In this document: one piece after another, positions 26,924 through 35,393 of the stretch
How the letters are laid out: every line of letters starts with the position of its first letter
Position numbering within the stretch: the stretch's first letter is position 1
Origin: Clostridium_AT stratigraminis
Lineage (GTDB): Bacteria; Bacillota; Clostridia; Clostridiales; Clostridiaceae
NCBI RefSeq assembly: GCF_045310675.1
Contig: NZ_JBJHZZ010000012.1
Location: 1 to 64,000 of the forward strand
Direction: 5' to 3'
DNA: 64,000 bases
Notes under the pieces: model-generated
Databases searched by the model: none
The model's input: only the letters and a program-made list of their open reading frames with translations
What the model was told of the DNA's origin: nothing
Program-made: the position numbers and the translations under genes

Positions 26924-29323
26924 TTAATATTTTCCAAATTCTGTATCACTTAGTACTATATTTGGCTTCGTTATTGCAGCTTCCAGCATGGACTCATCAA
27001 TATCAGTAACTCTATTTTTCTTTCTTTCAGCCATGTTTTCAAGCATTCTAAGAACATCTGGATTTAATTCCTCAAGACTTTTTATTTTCGAACTATCTTT
27101 TTTTAGTTTGAACTTTCCCACTAATTGCTTTAAAGTTTCAGCTTGTCCAGATAGTTCCTCGCTTGCTGCCGCACATTCTTCAGAGGTTGCGGAGTTTGCC
27201 TGCACAACTTGTGATACTTGTGTTATGCCTTGGTTAATCTGTGCAATGCCTGCAGCCTGCTCGTTTGATGCAGCTGCAATTTCACCAACTAATGCTGCTA
27301 CCTTTGTAACAGTATCAACAATTTCTCCTAATGCACTAGCAGTTTCATTTGCTATTTTTGTTCCACCGTCTGACTTCTTTATAGAATTTTCAATGAGCGC
27401 AGTTGTCTCTTTTGCAGCATCTGCTGAACGAGCTGCTAAATTTCTAACTTCTTCCGCTACAACAGCAAATCCTTTTCCATGTTGTCCTGCTCTTGCAGCT
27501 TCAACAGCAGCATTTAAGGCTAGAATATTGGTTTGGAAAGCTATATCATCAATTACCTTTATAATCTTTGATATATTACCTGATGATTCGTTAATTTCCT
27601 CCATAGCCTTTAGCATCTCTTTCATTTGATTATTCCCTAGGACTGCTTCATCCTTGGCACTCAATGAAAGCTCATTGGCCTGGTTTGCGTTTCCTGCATT
27701 TTGCTTAGTCTGAGCTGCAATTTCCTCTATGGAGGCAGTTAATTCCTCTATAGAGCTTGCCTGCTCTGTGGAGCCTTGTGACAATGTTTGTGCTGAATCA
27801 GATACCTGATTTGAACCAGATGCAACCTGCTGTGAAGCGTTGTTAATATTATTTAAAACTTCGTTAAAAGCTTTTATTGTTGCATTAATGTCGTTCTTTA
27901 TCCTTGCATACTCTCCCTTATAGTCTCCTATCATACCAACAGTAAGGTTGCCATCAGCCATCTCTTTAAGTACTTCTGAAGCTTCTCTTATTGGTTCTAC
28001 TACTGCATTAATAGTATTGTTAAACCCTTCAAGTATTTCTTTGAATCCTCCATTAAACTTATTAGAGTTTCCTCTTAAGCTTAAATCTCCATTTACCGCT
28101 GCACTTGATACTGTCTCTACTTCACTTATAAGATCCTTGATATTTTGCATCATTACAATTATAGCAGGCATAATTTTATCATTATCACTTCTCTTGCCTA
28201 CCTTTCTCAATTCCTCCAAGCTGCTTGTATCTCCCTGCGATACATCAACAACGATATCTTGAATATGAAGTAATCGAGATTGGACTGCATTTATTGCGTC
28301 AGAAAATTCTCTTAGCATTCCTTTATGTCCTTCGGTCATTTTTAAAGAATAATCATTCACTGACATTTTTCCAATTACTTGCATAGCTTCATTTATTGGA
28401 TTAACAACAACATCTAATAAATTGTTTGTTCCGCCTATGATATCACGATAACCACCTTGAAATCTTTCCTCGTCTCCTCTAGCATTTAGATTACCCTTAG
28501 AAGCTTCATCTAAAAGTTTTCCCTGCTCACTTACCAAATTATGCAAGGTTTCTATCATCTTATCAAAGGCTGACATAAGTACTCCAACTTCATCCTTTGT
28601 ATTGGCTTCTATCTTCATATCAAGATTACCTGATGCCACTTCTTCTGCAAAGCTAACCATTTTTTTGATAGGATTACCTATAATTTTTGATATAAATATT
28701 CCGAGGAAAATTGCTATAGCAACACCTATTGCTATTATGATAATCATTGTTATTACTGCTTGATTTGCTGATGATTGATTAGCATCTGCATCTTGCTTAG
28801 CAAGGCTAACCTTACCATCTAACAAATTATTAATTGCATTTTCCATTGCACTTGCAATGCTTGCGCCATCACTATATAAGCTTGAGATTGCTTGTTCACT
28901 TTGATTTGAATTTGCAAGGCTTATTTCTTTATCTCTATAAGCCTTATAATCCTCTAATGCTTTTTGCAAAGTATTAAAATCTTTGAGGGTTTTATCATCT
29001 TTTATTCCCACTTGAAAACTAGAAAGACTTGTAGATATTTTTTTGTCAAGATCGCTAAACTGACTAATTGACTTTTGTCTCTGAGCAGCATCCTTTGTAT
29101 AGATAGCATCTCTTAAGTTAACACGTTCCAATTGATAATATTCCATTGCCTTTGCCATATCATCTAGTGTTGACGTGTGCCAAGAATACATCTCCTCATC
29201 CATAACTTGAATCTTTTTTATATTTATAACGCCTACAACACCAACTGTACCTGCAATTACAGCTATAATTATAAAACCTATTAAAAGCTTTGATGCAATT
29301 TTTAAATTATAAAACCATTTCAT
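26924..29323 (-). CDS. Methyl-accepting chemotaxis protein, multi-HAMP
   Basis: A 799-residue transducer. Two membrane helices (residues about 13-35 and 190-212) flank a helical extracytoplasmic domain of the 4HB type. A HAMP domain and at least three further HAMP-like repeats follow (for example the NGDLSLRGNSNKFNGG and GNLNARGDEERFQGG units), then a methyl-accepting signalling domain with the hairpin tip EEVRNLAARSADAAKET. No C-terminal CheR-tethering pentapeptide is present. The poly-HAMP stalk is characteristic of receptors in operons with their own che genes. Ligand unknown. Confidence 0.93.
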   Translation of the reverse strand: MKWFYNLKIASKLLIGFIIIAVIAGTVGVVGVINIKKIQVMDEEMYSWHTSTLDDMAKAMEYYQLERVNLRDAIYTKDAAQRQKSISQFSDLDKKISTSLSSFQVGIKDDKTLKDFNTLQKALEDYKAYRDKEISLANSNQSEQAISSLYSDGASIASAMENAINNLLDGKVSLAKQDADANQSSANQAVITMIIIIAIGVAIAIFLGIFISKIIGNPIKKMVSFAEEVASGNLDMKIEANTKDEVGVLMSAFDKMIETLHNLVSEQGKLLDEASKGNLNARGDEERFQGGYRDIIGGTNNLLDVVVNPINEAMQVIGKMSVNDYSLKMTEGHKGMLREFSDAINAVQSRLLHIQDIVVDVSQGDTSSLEELRKVGKRSDNDKIMPAIIVMMQNIKDLISEVETVSSAAVNGDLSLRGNSNKFNGGFKEILEGFNNTINAVVEPIREASEVLKEMADGNLTVGMIGDYKGEYARIKNDINATIKAFNEVLNNINNASQQVASGSNQVSDSAQTLSQGSTEQASSIEELTASIEEIAAQTKQNAGNANQANELSLSAKDEAVLGNNQMKEMLKAMEEINESSGNISKIIKVIDDIAFQTNILALNAAVEAARAGQHGKGFAVVAEEVRNLAARSADAAKETTALIENSIKKSDGGTKIANETASALGEIVDTVTKVAALVGEIAAASNEQAAGIAQINQGITQVSQVVQANSATSEECAAASEELSGQAETLKQLVGKFKLKKDSSKIKSLEELNPDVLRMLENMAERKKNRVTDIDESMLEAAITKPNIVLSDTEFGKY

Positions 29324-29347
29324 CCTTTAAATCCCCCTATTTTTTTT

Positions 29348-29845
29348 CTAAAGTGTTTCACTCAAATTTTCGATTTCATCTTCTGTAAGAAGTTTTTCAC
29401 AATCTAAGATTAGTTTTACATCATTTCCAACCTTGCCAATTCCCTTTATGTACTTGTTTTGTTGTCCTTTGCTTACCGATGGAGGAGGGACAATATTTTG
29501 TTCCTGTATAGAGAGTACTTCTGAGACACTATCTACAATAAGCCCAATGGATAAATCCTTTATATCAATTACAATTACACAGGTTCTTTCATTGTATGCC
29601 CTGGGCTCCTTTTTGAATCTTAGTCTAACATCCATTACAGGAATAATTTTTCCTCTTAAATTAACAATTCCTTTAACATAATTAGGTAACTGTGGAACCT
29701 CAGTAATTGGCTGTATTCCAATAATTTCTGTGACATATTTAATTTCGATACCATAGAATTCAGTACCTAAGGAAAATGTTAAAAACTTCCCTCTTTGGGT
29801 ATCTTCCTCCTGTTCTAGTATTTCCAGTTCTTTTGACTTTTCCAT
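29348..29845 (-). CDS. cheW: Chemotaxis coupling protein CheW
   Basis: A single CheW (SH3-like) domain of about 165 residues. It includes GIEIKYVTEII, VPQLPNYVKGIVNLRG and VIPVMDVRLRF, the conserved core that binds CheA and the receptor tip. The ATG at 29845 follows GAGGTG by six bases and is preferred to the GTG at 29854. Its gene lies between the Spo0E-like gene and the receptor gene. It couples the receptor to the kinase. Confidence 0.94.
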   Translation of the reverse strand: MEKSKELEILEQEEDTQRGKFLTFSLGTEFYGIEIKYVTEIIGIQPITEVPQLPNYVKGIVNLRGKIIPVMDVRLRFKKEPRAYNERTCVIVIDIKDLSIGLIVDSVSEVLSIQEQNIVPPPSVSKGQQNKYIKGIGKVGNDVKLILDCEKLLTEDEIENLSETL

Positions 29846-29876
29846 CTTATTCACCTCTTTCCTTCATTCATGCCAT

Positions 29877-30044
29877 TTAGTCATTATTAGGCAACTGTAT
29901 TTGTATTTTAGTATATTTAACTATTTGTAGATCAAGTTTTTCACTAATGTCCAAAGTTTTTATAGAATTTCCTTCTTCTATGGCTTCATGAAGTTTACCC
30001 CTAAGGCCGTCTATATTATTGCAAATTATTTCTATATTATTCAT
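29877..30044 (-). CDS. Spo0E-like aspartyl-phosphate phosphatase
   Basis: A 55-residue protein located in the gap between cheA and cheW. Two helices are predicted: NNIEIICNNIDGLRGKLHEA and the second with SEKLDLQIVKYTK, which matches the Spo0E signature S-x-x-L-D-x-x-I-x-x-Y. In Bacillus, Spo0E-family proteins dephosphorylate phospho-Spo0A. An in-frame stop lies just upstream, so the ATG at 30044 is the only reasonable start; its ribosome site is weak (CCGGAT), suggesting low or coupled translation after cheA. Its place inside a chemosensory operon suggests that the target could be one of the operon's receivers rather than Spo0A. Family call is good; target is inference. Confidence 0.78.
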   Translation of the reverse strand: MNNIEIICNNIDGLRGKLHEAIEEGNSIKTLDISEKLDLQIVKYTKIQIQLPNND

Positions 30045-30096
30045 ATAATCCGGTTTAGTACTTCTTTAATAATATAGGTTAGCAGATTATTATAGG

Positions 30097-32223
30097 TTAA
30101 TTATTCATTAATACTGCTGTATCTAATATTAGACTAATGCTGCCATCTCCTAGCAAAGTACAACCTGCCACCCCCTTAACTTTCTTTATATATTTTGGTA
30201 GTGGCTTTACTACCACTTCTTGTTCTCCAAGAAGAAAGTCACAGAATAGACATAATAGCCTTGATTCAGATTCAACCATCACTATAATCCCATCCTGTAA
30301 TTTCTTAATCTGAGTATTAACACCAAAATGACTATGCAGCCTTAGAATTGGATAACATTCTCCTCTAACCATAATCATTTCATTGCCATCAGGATCAGTT
30401 ATTATATCTTTTTCCTTTACTCTAAAAAATTCCTTTATAGTTGGCGTAGGTACAGTATATCTGGCTTTACCAACAGATATGTTAATTCCATCTATAATAG
30501 CCATAGTAAGCGGTATTTTTAATGTTATTGTTGTTCCATATCCCTGTAGGCTTTCAATAAGTATGCTGCCACCTATACTATCAATGTTCTTGGATACAAC
30601 ATCCATACCTACACCTCGGCCTGAATATTCAGTTACTTGTTCATTTGTCGAAAAACCTGGAAGTAAAATAAGAGAGTAAATTTCCTTATCACTCATTTCA
30701 TCAATGGATTTATTTATAATCCCATGTTCTTTTGCCTTATCGTATATCTTTGTCTTATCAAGTCCATTGCCATCATCCTTGACACTTATGAGTACATCTC
30801 CACCTGCATTTTTTGCTTCTAATGTTAACTTTGCTTTTTCATTCTTATTTAATAAAATTCGCTCTGCTTTTGACTCTATTCCATGGTCAATAGCATTTCG
30901 AACAAGGTGCATTAAGGGATCGGATATTTGTTCAATAATATTTTTATCAACTTCAGTTTCTTCTCCAATCAATTGTAGTTCAACTTCTTTTTCAAGTTTT
31001 TTACTCATATCCCTTACAATCCTGTTCATCTTTTGAAAAGTATTTGTTAATGGTATCATCCTTATTGCCATAACAATGTCCTGAAGTTCACTAGTAATTT
31101 TATTTAGCTGTCTTGCAGCCTTGTAAAAATTATCTAACTCAAGATTTTTAAGCTCAGGATTTTGAGTTACCATTGCTTCAGAAATTACTAATTCTCCTAC
31201 GAGATCCATAAGCTTGTCTAGTTTATCAACGCTAACATTAATCATACTTTGAGATGCATGTCCGTATAATTCTTGTTTATCTATCCCAGGCTTGTTTGTT
31301 CCGCTTGATTCATTATTATTACTATTAGAACTTTCTTTATTTGGGCCCTCATTAATATTACTTAATTCCGTATTAAGACTACCTTTAGATGCTTTAGCCC
31401 TTAATCTATTTTGCACCTCATGGATTTCAATATTATTATCAAAATGCTCTAACTTCAATTCCTTAAGAAAAATTGTTTTCGCAAAGAAGTCTTCCAATTC
31501 CTTAATGTTCTTATCTGATTCAAATATAATATTAAAGCCTTCCTCACGGATTATCTTATCAGTATCATCATTTTCAACAATATCCTCTGGGTAATATTCT
31601 ATATTTCTTGCTATCTGCTTTAGGTTATGTATAATTGTAAAAGCCCTTATATTTTCCATAGCACAGTCATCTACAAAATATACCAATGCATGATAATTGC
31701 AATTATTTTTATTTTTTGTCTGAACTTTATCCTTAGCTATATAATACCTTTGCTGTTCCTTTTCCTCTACTTTCTCACTAATAGATGAATTTGCGTTGTC
31801 ATTTATGTTTTCTAAACCTTTTATTCCGTATAAATAGTTCTTTATTTCAGCAGTTAGATCAGATGAATTTCCATCCGCATCCTGACCATTATCAAGTTTT
31901 CCTACTTCATATCTGATGAAATCTACAAACTTTAATACTATATCAGCTAGCCTAGAGTAATCTACACATATTTCTTTAGTTTCTCTGATATAAAAAAATA
32001 AGTCCTCGATAGAATGTGCTAGGCCTGAAATATCATTTAAAAGCATCATTGCTGAAGAACCTTTAATAGTGTGCATTATCCTAAAGATTTCATTTACGGT
32101 TTCCTCGGAAAACTTTTGAGCTTTCTCACTGTTTAATATTGCTAACTCAAGCTGCTCTATTAATTGAAAGGTTTCAAATATGAACATATCAAGCATTGGT
32201 TCCCTGCCCTCATTGCTGCTCAA
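30097..32223 (-). CDS. cheA: Chemotaxis histidine kinase CheA
   Basis: A 708-residue CheA. It has the P1 Hpt domain with the phospho-His in RIMHTIKGSSAMM, a P2-like region, the dimerisation helices, an ATPase domain (LVRNAIDHGIE, DDGNGLD, GRGVGMDVV) and a C-terminal CheW-like domain. The first codon is TTG, with GGAGGAG ten bases upstream. CheA autophosphorylates in response to the receptor and passes phosphate to CheY and CheB, and possibly to other receivers of this operon. Confidence 0.95.
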   Translation of the reverse strand: MSSNEGREPMLDMFIFETFQLIEQLELAILNSEKAQKFSEETVNEIFRIMHTIKGSSAMMLLNDISGLAHSIEDLFFYIRETKEICVDYSRLADIVLKFVDFIRYEVGKLDNGQDADGNSSDLTAEIKNYLYGIKGLENINDNANSSISEKVEEKEQQRYYIAKDKVQTKNKNNCNYHALVYFVDDCAMENIRAFTIIHNLKQIARNIEYYPEDIVENDDTDKIIREEGFNIIFESDKNIKELEDFFAKTIFLKELKLEHFDNNIEIHEVQNRLRAKASKGSLNTELSNINEGPNKESSNSNNNESSGTNKPGIDKQELYGHASQSMINVSVDKLDKLMDLVGELVISEAMVTQNPELKNLELDNFYKAARQLNKITSELQDIVMAIRMIPLTNTFQKMNRIVRDMSKKLEKEVELQLIGEETEVDKNIIEQISDPLMHLVRNAIDHGIESKAERILLNKNEKAKLTLEAKNAGGDVLISVKDDGNGLDKTKIYDKAKEHGIINKSIDEMSDKEIYSLILLPGFSTNEQVTEYSGRGVGMDVVSKNIDSIGGSILIESLQGYGTTITLKIPLTMAIIDGINISVGKARYTVPTPTIKEFFRVKEKDIITDPDGNEMIMVRGECYPILRLHSHFGVNTQIKKLQDGIIVMVESESRLLCLFCDFLLGEQEVVVKPLPKYIKKVKGVAGCTLLGDGSISLILDTAVLMNN

Positions 32224-32252
32224 TTAAATCACTCCTCCGTATTTACCATTAC

Positions 32253-32606
32253 CTAAACTTGACTTAATACCTTAACTAAATGTTCCTCCTTATATGGCTT
32301 GACCACAAAGCTCTTAGCCCCATTAAGTATTGCGGTTTTAACTTTGCTTTCTTGGCCTAATGCAGATAACATAACTACTTTAGCATTAGGATCAAATTGC
32401 AAAATTAATGCAAGTGCATCTAAGCCTTCCATTTCAGGCATTGTTATATCCATAGTAACTATATCTGGATGAAGCTCCTTATACTTATTTACTGCCTCTA
32501 ATCCATTTACAGCTTCACCAACCACCTCAAATTCGTTTTTCTCCAGTGACATTTTTATAGATAACCTCATAAAAGATGAGTCATCAACTACCAATACTTT
32601 TTTCAT
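32253..32606 (-). CDS. cheY: Chemotaxis response regulator CheY
   Basis: A compact receiver of about 117 residues. It shows VVDDS, phospho-Asp in IVTMDITMPEMEG, VMLSALGQ and VVKPY. This is the first gene of the operon, 29 bases before cheA. The start is set at ATG 32606, six bases past AGGGGG; the other ATG at 32612 would leave no spacing. Phospho-CheY normally binds the flagellar switch, but no flagellar genes are in the window, so the output could be different. Confidence 0.92.
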   Translation of the reverse strand: MKKVLVVDDSSFMRLSIKMSLEKNEFEVVGEAVNGLEAVNKYKELHPDIVTMDITMPEMEGLDALALILQFDPNAKVVMLSALGQESKVKTAILNGAKSFVVKPYKEEHLVKVLSQV

Positions 32607-32681
32607 ATTCATCCCCCTAATATTAGTAATTTAATAGCCTTATTTTATATAAACATTAGTAAGTTATCGTTCGCTAACTAA

Positions 32682-32711
32682 ATAATAAGCTAAAAGTTAA
32701 CAACTTGTCAA
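32682..32711 (-). promoter_or_regulatory. Sigma-A promoter of the che operon
   Basis: On the minus strand TTGACA (32706-32711) and TATTAT (32682-32687) are 18 bases apart, about 75 bases before cheY. An inverted repeat AGTTA-N8-TAACT (about 32662-32679) lies just downstream of the -10 box and could be an operator. Confidence 0.6.
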
Positions 32712-32778
32712 TATTTGTATTGGTTTTTTGTAAAATTATTAGCATATTTGTAAACCCATGTTAAATTCTGTAATAATA

Positions 32779-32806
32779 ATTTACATATTTATCGAATTAT
32801 GTAAAT
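32779..32806. promoter_or_regulatory. Perfect dyad upstream of the che promoter
   Basis: ATTTACAT (32779-32786) and ATGTAAAT (32799-32806) form an eight-base perfect inverted repeat with a 12-base spacer containing TATCGAA. It is placed upstream of the che promoter, suited to an activator site. No regulator can be named. Confidence 0.4.
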
Positions 32807-32825
32807 CATAATTAACTTTAAAATA

Positions 32826-32862
32826 TAAAAAGCATATAGAATTTAAAATAAATTCTATATGC
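32826..32862 (-). terminator. Terminator of the TetR gene
   Basis: A perfect 14-base stem (GCATATAGAATTTA with its exact inverse) and three-base loop, followed on the minus strand by TTTTTATATTT. One of the clearest terminators in the window. Confidence 0.88.
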
Positions 32863-32891
32863 CTCAATGTAAGCCAAAATTGTTATATATA

Positions 32892-33473
32892 TTATAAATT
32901 ATTTAAGACCATTTCCATAGATTCAATAATCTTTTCTTTAAGAGGAAAGCTGCAACCATTAATTCTCCAATTTAAAGTGATATCGTTAAATGTGCCTTGT
33001 AATATATGACAAAGAATATCAACAGTAATTTTCTTATTAATTGAATTCTCTATTTGTCCGCTTGATATTAATTTTTGTAAAAACTTTGATCTCGTATCTA
33101 AAATGTGATTAAATTTATTAGATAGCAATTTATCATAAAGAAAGACACTGTGGGATAACCCAACTGCAATTATTGCAGGATAATTTTCATAATACTCTGC
33201 ATAGGATTTAAAAAATTGAATAATCTTCTCTTTAAATGGTGTATTTTTCTGCTCTATTGTATTGATTATAAATGTATCATAATTTGAATAATAATCTAGT
33301 ACTTCTAAAAGAATATCCTGTTTACTATTAAAGTGTCTATACAATGATGCATCAGATACACCCTGTCTTCTAGCTATTTCTCTTGTTGATAGTTCGTGTA
33401 TTCCTAATTCATCTATAATCTCTATTGCAGTTATAACAATACTTTCTTTTCTTGGTATATAAGACTTATTCAT
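32892..33473 (-). CDS. TetR/AcrR family transcriptional regulator
   Basis: About 193 residues with the N-terminal DNA-binding domain STREIARRQGVSDASLYRHFNSKQ (helix-turn-helix in two overlapping pieces) and a helical ligand-binding C-terminal domain. TetR proteins repress genes until a small ligand binds. The start at ATG 33473 follows AGGTGGG; the reading frame also contains a GTG at 33485. No divergent neighbour or efflux pump adjoins it, so its target is unknown. The MATE exporter is 8 kb away and may be unrelated. Confidence 0.88.
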   Translation of the reverse strand: MNKSYIPRKESIVITAIEIIDELGIHELSTREIARRQGVSDASLYRHFNSKQDILLEVLDYYSNYDTFIINTIEQKNTPFKEKIIQFFKSYAEYYENYPAIIAVGLSHSVFLYDKLLSNKFNHILDTRSKFLQKLISSGQIENSINKKITVDILCHILQGTFNDITLNWRINGCSFPLKEKIIESMEMVLNNL

Positions 33474-33546
33474 TAAGTTACCCACCTATCCCAATCTTAA
33501 TAATCATTATATATTATAATAGAATACTTAGAATATCTTAGTAAAC

Positions 33547-33570
33547 CAAAAGGGATTGTCCCTAGTGATT
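33547..33570. repeat. REP-like motif copy 2
   Basis: AAAAGGGATTGTCCCTAGTG, a diverged copy of the 6158-6180 unit. It lies immediately next to the relic start codon that belongs to the second 89-bp repeat. Confidence 0.5.
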
Positions 33571-33597
33571 CATATATTCTCCTTGCATAGTGTATCC

Positions 33598-33686
33598 TCA
33601 TACGAACATATAAATTTTATTATTTATATATAATAATTATAAGCTTTTATAAGAAATATCACTACCATTATAAATAAAAGTTCCTT
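33598..33686. repeat. 89-bp dispersed repeat, copy 2
   Basis: Second copy of 13591-13679, same orientation. Beyond it the AAGGAGAATATATG ribosome site and start codon of the duplicated lipoprotein gene are still visible (about 33569-33583), but the coding sequence is gone and the REP-like motif takes its place. Confidence 0.8.
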
Positions 33687-33786
33687 ACCCTCTTTTACTA
33701 ATTTCATCTTCAATAAGGGATTTAGCAATGGTAGACGATACAACTTGTAATGCATCTGAAAATTCATCTCCTGAATATTTTTCCAT
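33685..33786 (-). pseudogene. N-terminal stub of an unknown gene
   Basis: A 33-codon frame with a strong AGGAGG site nine bases before ATG 33786 encodes an amphipathic helical start (MEKYSGDEFSDALQVVSST). Its TAA stop is formed exactly at the edge of the 89-bp repeat, which suggests that the repeat junction cut a longer gene. A different frame starting at 33812 is open for 62 codons but lacks a well-spaced start. Family unknown. Confidence 0.5.
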
Positions 33787-33899
33787 ACCATTTCACCTCC
33801 TCTCTGTCTCATTTGCAGACTTTCAATTCAATTATCAGTGAAGTCATTTTGCTTTTTACTCAAGCTGACTTCAGGTTTCTTTAACTAAATTAAGTATGT

Positions 33900-34784
33900 T
33901 TATTTGCTGGGCAGCTTAATGCCATGCCAGCCACTTACATCGCATTGACCATATTCATTGTCACCTACAGCAACCACCCTGCCGTCAGATTTAAGGCCGA
34001 TGGTATGAGCGCAGCCTGCCGCAACTGCAACAATATCGCACCAGTCACTTACATTGCATTGCCCGTAGTCATTTAAGCCCACAGCTGTCACCGTACCGTC
34101 AGACTTAAGGCCGATGGTATGATAACTACCTACCGCTATGGCCACAATGCCGCACCAGCCACTGACATCACATTGTCCTTCTCTGTTAAAGCCTACAGCC
34201 ATCACAGAACCATCCGATTTAAGCCCAACGGTATGAAGGTAACCAGCAGCTACCGCCGCAATTTCCTGCCAGCTGCTTACATTGCACTGGCCGTAACGGT
34301 TGATACCCACACTCGTCACCCTGCCGTCCACTTTAAGTCCGACGGTATGCCAATCACCCGACGCAACAGCCATTATTTCACACCAGCCATCTACATTGCA
34401 TTCGCCGTAAGTGCTGCGTCCCACAGCAATCACCCTGCCGTCCGATTTAACTCCCAGGGTACGACGCCAACCCGCCGCAACTGCTACTATACCGCGCCAG
34501 TCCTTTACATCACACTGTCCATGCTTATTCCACCCCACAGCCACCACAGTACCGTCAGATTTAAGACCGATTGTATGAGCATTACCCGTGTTGTTCGCCA
34601 TATGAACATTTCCAGCTGCTACCGCCATAATATCACGCCAGATAGTTACATCACATTGGCCATATTTATTATCACCTACAGCCGTAACTGTTCCATCGGA
34701 ATTAAGACCAACGGTATGACGACGTCCCGCCGCTATTGTATTTTCAGGAATAGCTATTCGCAGGCTGTCATTATTATTCTTCAT
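33900..34784 (-). CDS. RCC1-repeat seven-bladed beta-propeller
   Basis: A 294-residue protein made of seven tandem repeats of 38 residues, each of the form AVAAG..HT(I/V)GL.SDG.V.AVG.N.YGQC(D/N)V..W. The second repeat carries a ten-residue insert (VHMANNTGNA). This is the RCC1 repeat, and seven copies make a closed propeller. There is no signal peptide or membrane segment. The DNA is much richer in G and C than its neighbours, a sign of recent transfer. It overlaps the MerR gene by four bases (ATGA), so the two are translationally coupled. Propellers of this type bind proteins or ligands; it may be a sensor for the regulator, which is inference. Confidence 0.87.
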   Translation of the reverse strand: MKNNNDSLRIAIPENTIAAGRRHTVGLNSDGTVTAVGDNKYGQCDVTIWRDIMAVAAGNVHMANNTGNAHTIGLKSDGTVVAVGWNKHGQCDVKDWRGIVAVAAGWRRTLGVKSDGRVIAVGRSTYGECNVDGWCEIMAVASGDWHTVGLKVDGRVTSVGINRYGQCNVSSWQEIAAVAAGYLHTVGLKSDGSVMAVGFNREGQCDVSGWCGIVAIAVGSYHTIGLKSDGTVTAVGLNDYGQCNVSDWCDIVAVAAGCAHTIGLKSDGRVVAVGDNEYGQCDVSGWHGIKLPSK

Positions 34785-35167
34785 AATTGCACCGCCTTGA
34801 AATTCTGTTTTTTATTTATTAACTCACCTATATAATCAATCAATTCCTTTACTTCAGACTCCACCTCAGACAGAGGAGATAACAGCCCGTCATTCGATTC
34901 CTCTGCTTCTTTGGATAAAAACATTTTATTCTCCTTACTTATAGTTTTCAGCTTTTTAAGCATCCTGACTATGCACTGTGTACTGTAGTTTTCCTGCCTT
35001 AAAGCTTTAATGACTTTAAGCAGCTTTATTTCATCTTCTCCATAGACGCGATAGCCATTTTTGCTTCTTGGAACGTGAACTATACAGCCCCATTTTTCAT
35101 ATAACATAACCGTGTTGGGATGAATCCATATTATTCTAGCAATTTCAGAAGTACTATAGGTTCTCAT
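34781..35167 (-). CDS. MerR family transcriptional regulator
   Basis: A 128-residue protein with the MerR helix-turn-helix (STSEIARIIWIHPNTVMLYEKWG) and wing (PRSKNGYRVYGEDEIK), then helices and a C-terminal dimerisation/effector region. There is no obvious metal-binding cysteine set at its end. MerR proteins distort promoters with long spacers to activate them. It is the first gene of a two-gene unit with the RCC1 protein. Confidence 0.87.
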   Translation of the reverse strand: MRTYSTSEIARIIWIHPNTVMLYEKWGCIVHVPRSKNGYRVYGEDEIKLLKVIKALRQENYSTQCIVRMLKKLKTISKENKMFLSKEAEESNDGLLSPLSEVESEVKELIDYIGELINKKQNFKAVQL

Positions 35168-35316
35168 TGAACACCTCCCATTTGGTTACCAAATTGCATC
35201 TTTATAATAACATACAACTTAAACCCTGATAGGACAGTGGAGGGTTTATATATTATTTGCTAAGAAAAACTCTTATATCATCGATAGAACGCCACAAAAA
35301 TTCCGATTTATCGCAC

Positions 35317-35362
35317 AAAACAGTTCAATTATACCGATATCCATGTTGGTGTAATTGAACTG
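35317..35362 (-). terminator. Terminator after 35425-36984
   Basis: CAGTTCAATTATACC pairs with GGTGTAATTGAACTG (one G-T pair) around a 12-base loop; TTTTG follows on the minus strand. Confidence 0.72.
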
Positions 35363-35393
35363 CTCATATTTCTCTGTAATCATTTTTGGAATC

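Noticed and set aside
26988..27629. 213-codon plus-strand frame opposite the receptor gene
   Set aside because: Antisense shadow of the Ala/Ser-rich signalling domain; no ribosome site.
33624..33812. 62-codon frame starting MRQRGGEMVW
   Set aside because: Its start lies before the ribosome site or only four bases after it; the frame beginning at 33786 fits the site better, and the rest of the 62 codons runs through the 89-bp repeat.
34119..34835. 238-codon plus-strand frame opposite the RCC1 gene
   Set aside because: The long antisense frame is a by-product of the GC-rich repeated codons of the propeller; the RCC1 repeats on the minus strand are clear.
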